Assembly: GCF_017874215.1 (NCBI RefSeq)
Contig: NZ_JAGGLB010000044.1
Coordinates: 1-63,258, forward strand
Length of the DNA: 63,258 bases
Origin: Paenibacillus eucommiae
Lineage (GTDB): Bacteria; Bacillota; Bacilli; Paenibacillales; NBRC-103111
Direction of reading: 5' to 3'
This document shows positions 62,922-63,258 of this stretch, one piece after another; the stretch's first letter is position 1; the number at the start of each line of letters is the position of its first letter. The notes beneath the pieces are model-generated. The model searched no databases. It saw only the letters and a program-made list of their open reading frames with translations, and had not been told where the DNA came from. Made by a program: the position numbers and the translations under genes.

Positions 62922-63114
62922 TAGCTATTTTCATATCGGCGAGGGTAACACGTGCGCTAATGGTCACCGCAGTCCGTTAGAAGCGGAAATGCAGCGAAAT
63001 GAGATTGTAACGTTCACGGATGTCCCTTACAGGGTGAAAAGGGGGCGATTGTGGGGAAAACCGCCTTCTAATGGTCGCGGATGTCTAAGCTTGCCCCACA
63101 ACGTTTCCGGAAAT

Positions 63115-63258
63115 TTACAGTAATAATCGATACGTATCCAAGACGTTGCGAAACACTTGGAGTCCCCTCCACAGCACCTTTACGCCCGGGGCTCCATCGC
63201 TCTTGCGCCCTAAAAAGCCTCCCAGTTTGGCCAAAGCCAACACAGACTCCTGCAGGGT
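63115..63258 (-). mobile_element. C-terminal end of an IS4-type transposase (cut by window edge)
   Basis: The minus strand encodes 47 codons and a stop at 63115-63117. The segment LALAKLGGFLGRKSDGAPG followed by VKVLWRGLQ is the typical C-terminus of IS4-family DDE transposases. The rest of the gene lies beyond the window. Whether it is intact cannot be seen. Confidence 0.8.

Noticed and set aside
62940..63110. Possible structured or coding element before the transposase fragment
   Set aside because: Only weak inverted words were seen (GTCCGTTAGAAGCGG, CCGCCTTCTAATGG). It may be the end region of the IS, but the boundary cannot be fixed inside this window.

Overview
The window looks like part of a chromosome of a Paenibacillus-like, spore-forming Firmicute. 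Four things point there: the gene order LolA-like lipoprotein - alr - RHH antitoxin - MazF-type toxin - tex, which matches the Bacillales ydcC-alr-ndoAI-ndoA block; strong AAGGAGG-type ribosome-binding sites with frequent TTG and GTG starts; an S-layer-homology (SLH) surface protein beside a carbohydrate ABC importer; and many AraC regulators and lipoprotein binding proteins. The species is inferred from these features only. No rRNA, tRNA or CRISPR was seen.

Layout, left to right. 0.5-8.1 kb: one tight operon of binding lipoprotein, LolD-like ATPase, MacA-like adaptor, FtsX-type permease, a second ATPase with an AbrB-like tail, and an ECF sigma factor. 8.9-10.9 kb: an AT-rich APH(9)-like kinase facing an aldo/keto reductase. 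11-13.2 kb: an AraC regulator fused in frame to a siderophore-binding lipoprotein, with a promoter, Fur box, RBS and ATG lying inside the reading frame. 13.5-19.5 kb: ydcC-like, alr, EndoAI/EndoA and tex. 20.3-21.4 kb: a small inverted-repeat insertion and an Rpn-type nuclease gene. 21.6-27.7 kb: a five-gene, AT-richer ABC exporter island. 27.9-43.5 kb: a TPR-like protein, a YesN/AraC-type membrane regulator, and a glycan-use region (ceramidase-like hydrolase, esterase, CUT1 importer, SLH-DUF4838 surface protein, second binding protein). 43.8-50 kb: an iron locus (double-cupin AraC, single-chain YbtPQ/IrtAB-like ABC transporter, iron-binding lipoprotein) with two Fur boxes. 50.2-53.3 kb: a ComP/ComA-like two-component pair. 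53.6-57 kb: a scarred AT-rich region with a CMP-kinase-like gene, a membrane protein, an rpn remnant, and an AbrB/RelE toxin-antitoxin pair sitting between two decayed copies of the same unknown gene. 57.1-61.7 kb: a YtoI-like regulator and a glyoxylate-bypass operon (small zinc-motif protein, aceA, aceB). 61.9-63.3 kb: repeats, a 61-residue protein and the C-terminal end of an IS4-type transposase cut by the window edge.

The most striking non-coding signal is a composite repeat family with five copies plus one partial duplicate, all in the same orientation (about 0.1, 8.1, 19.6, 31.6, 61.9 and 62.0 kb). A full copy has up to four ATCGTTAA palindromes spaced 50-60 bp apart, then a long nested hairpin that ends in an intrinsic terminator. 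It looks like a non-autonomous repeat or a family of structured RNAs, not a set of genes.
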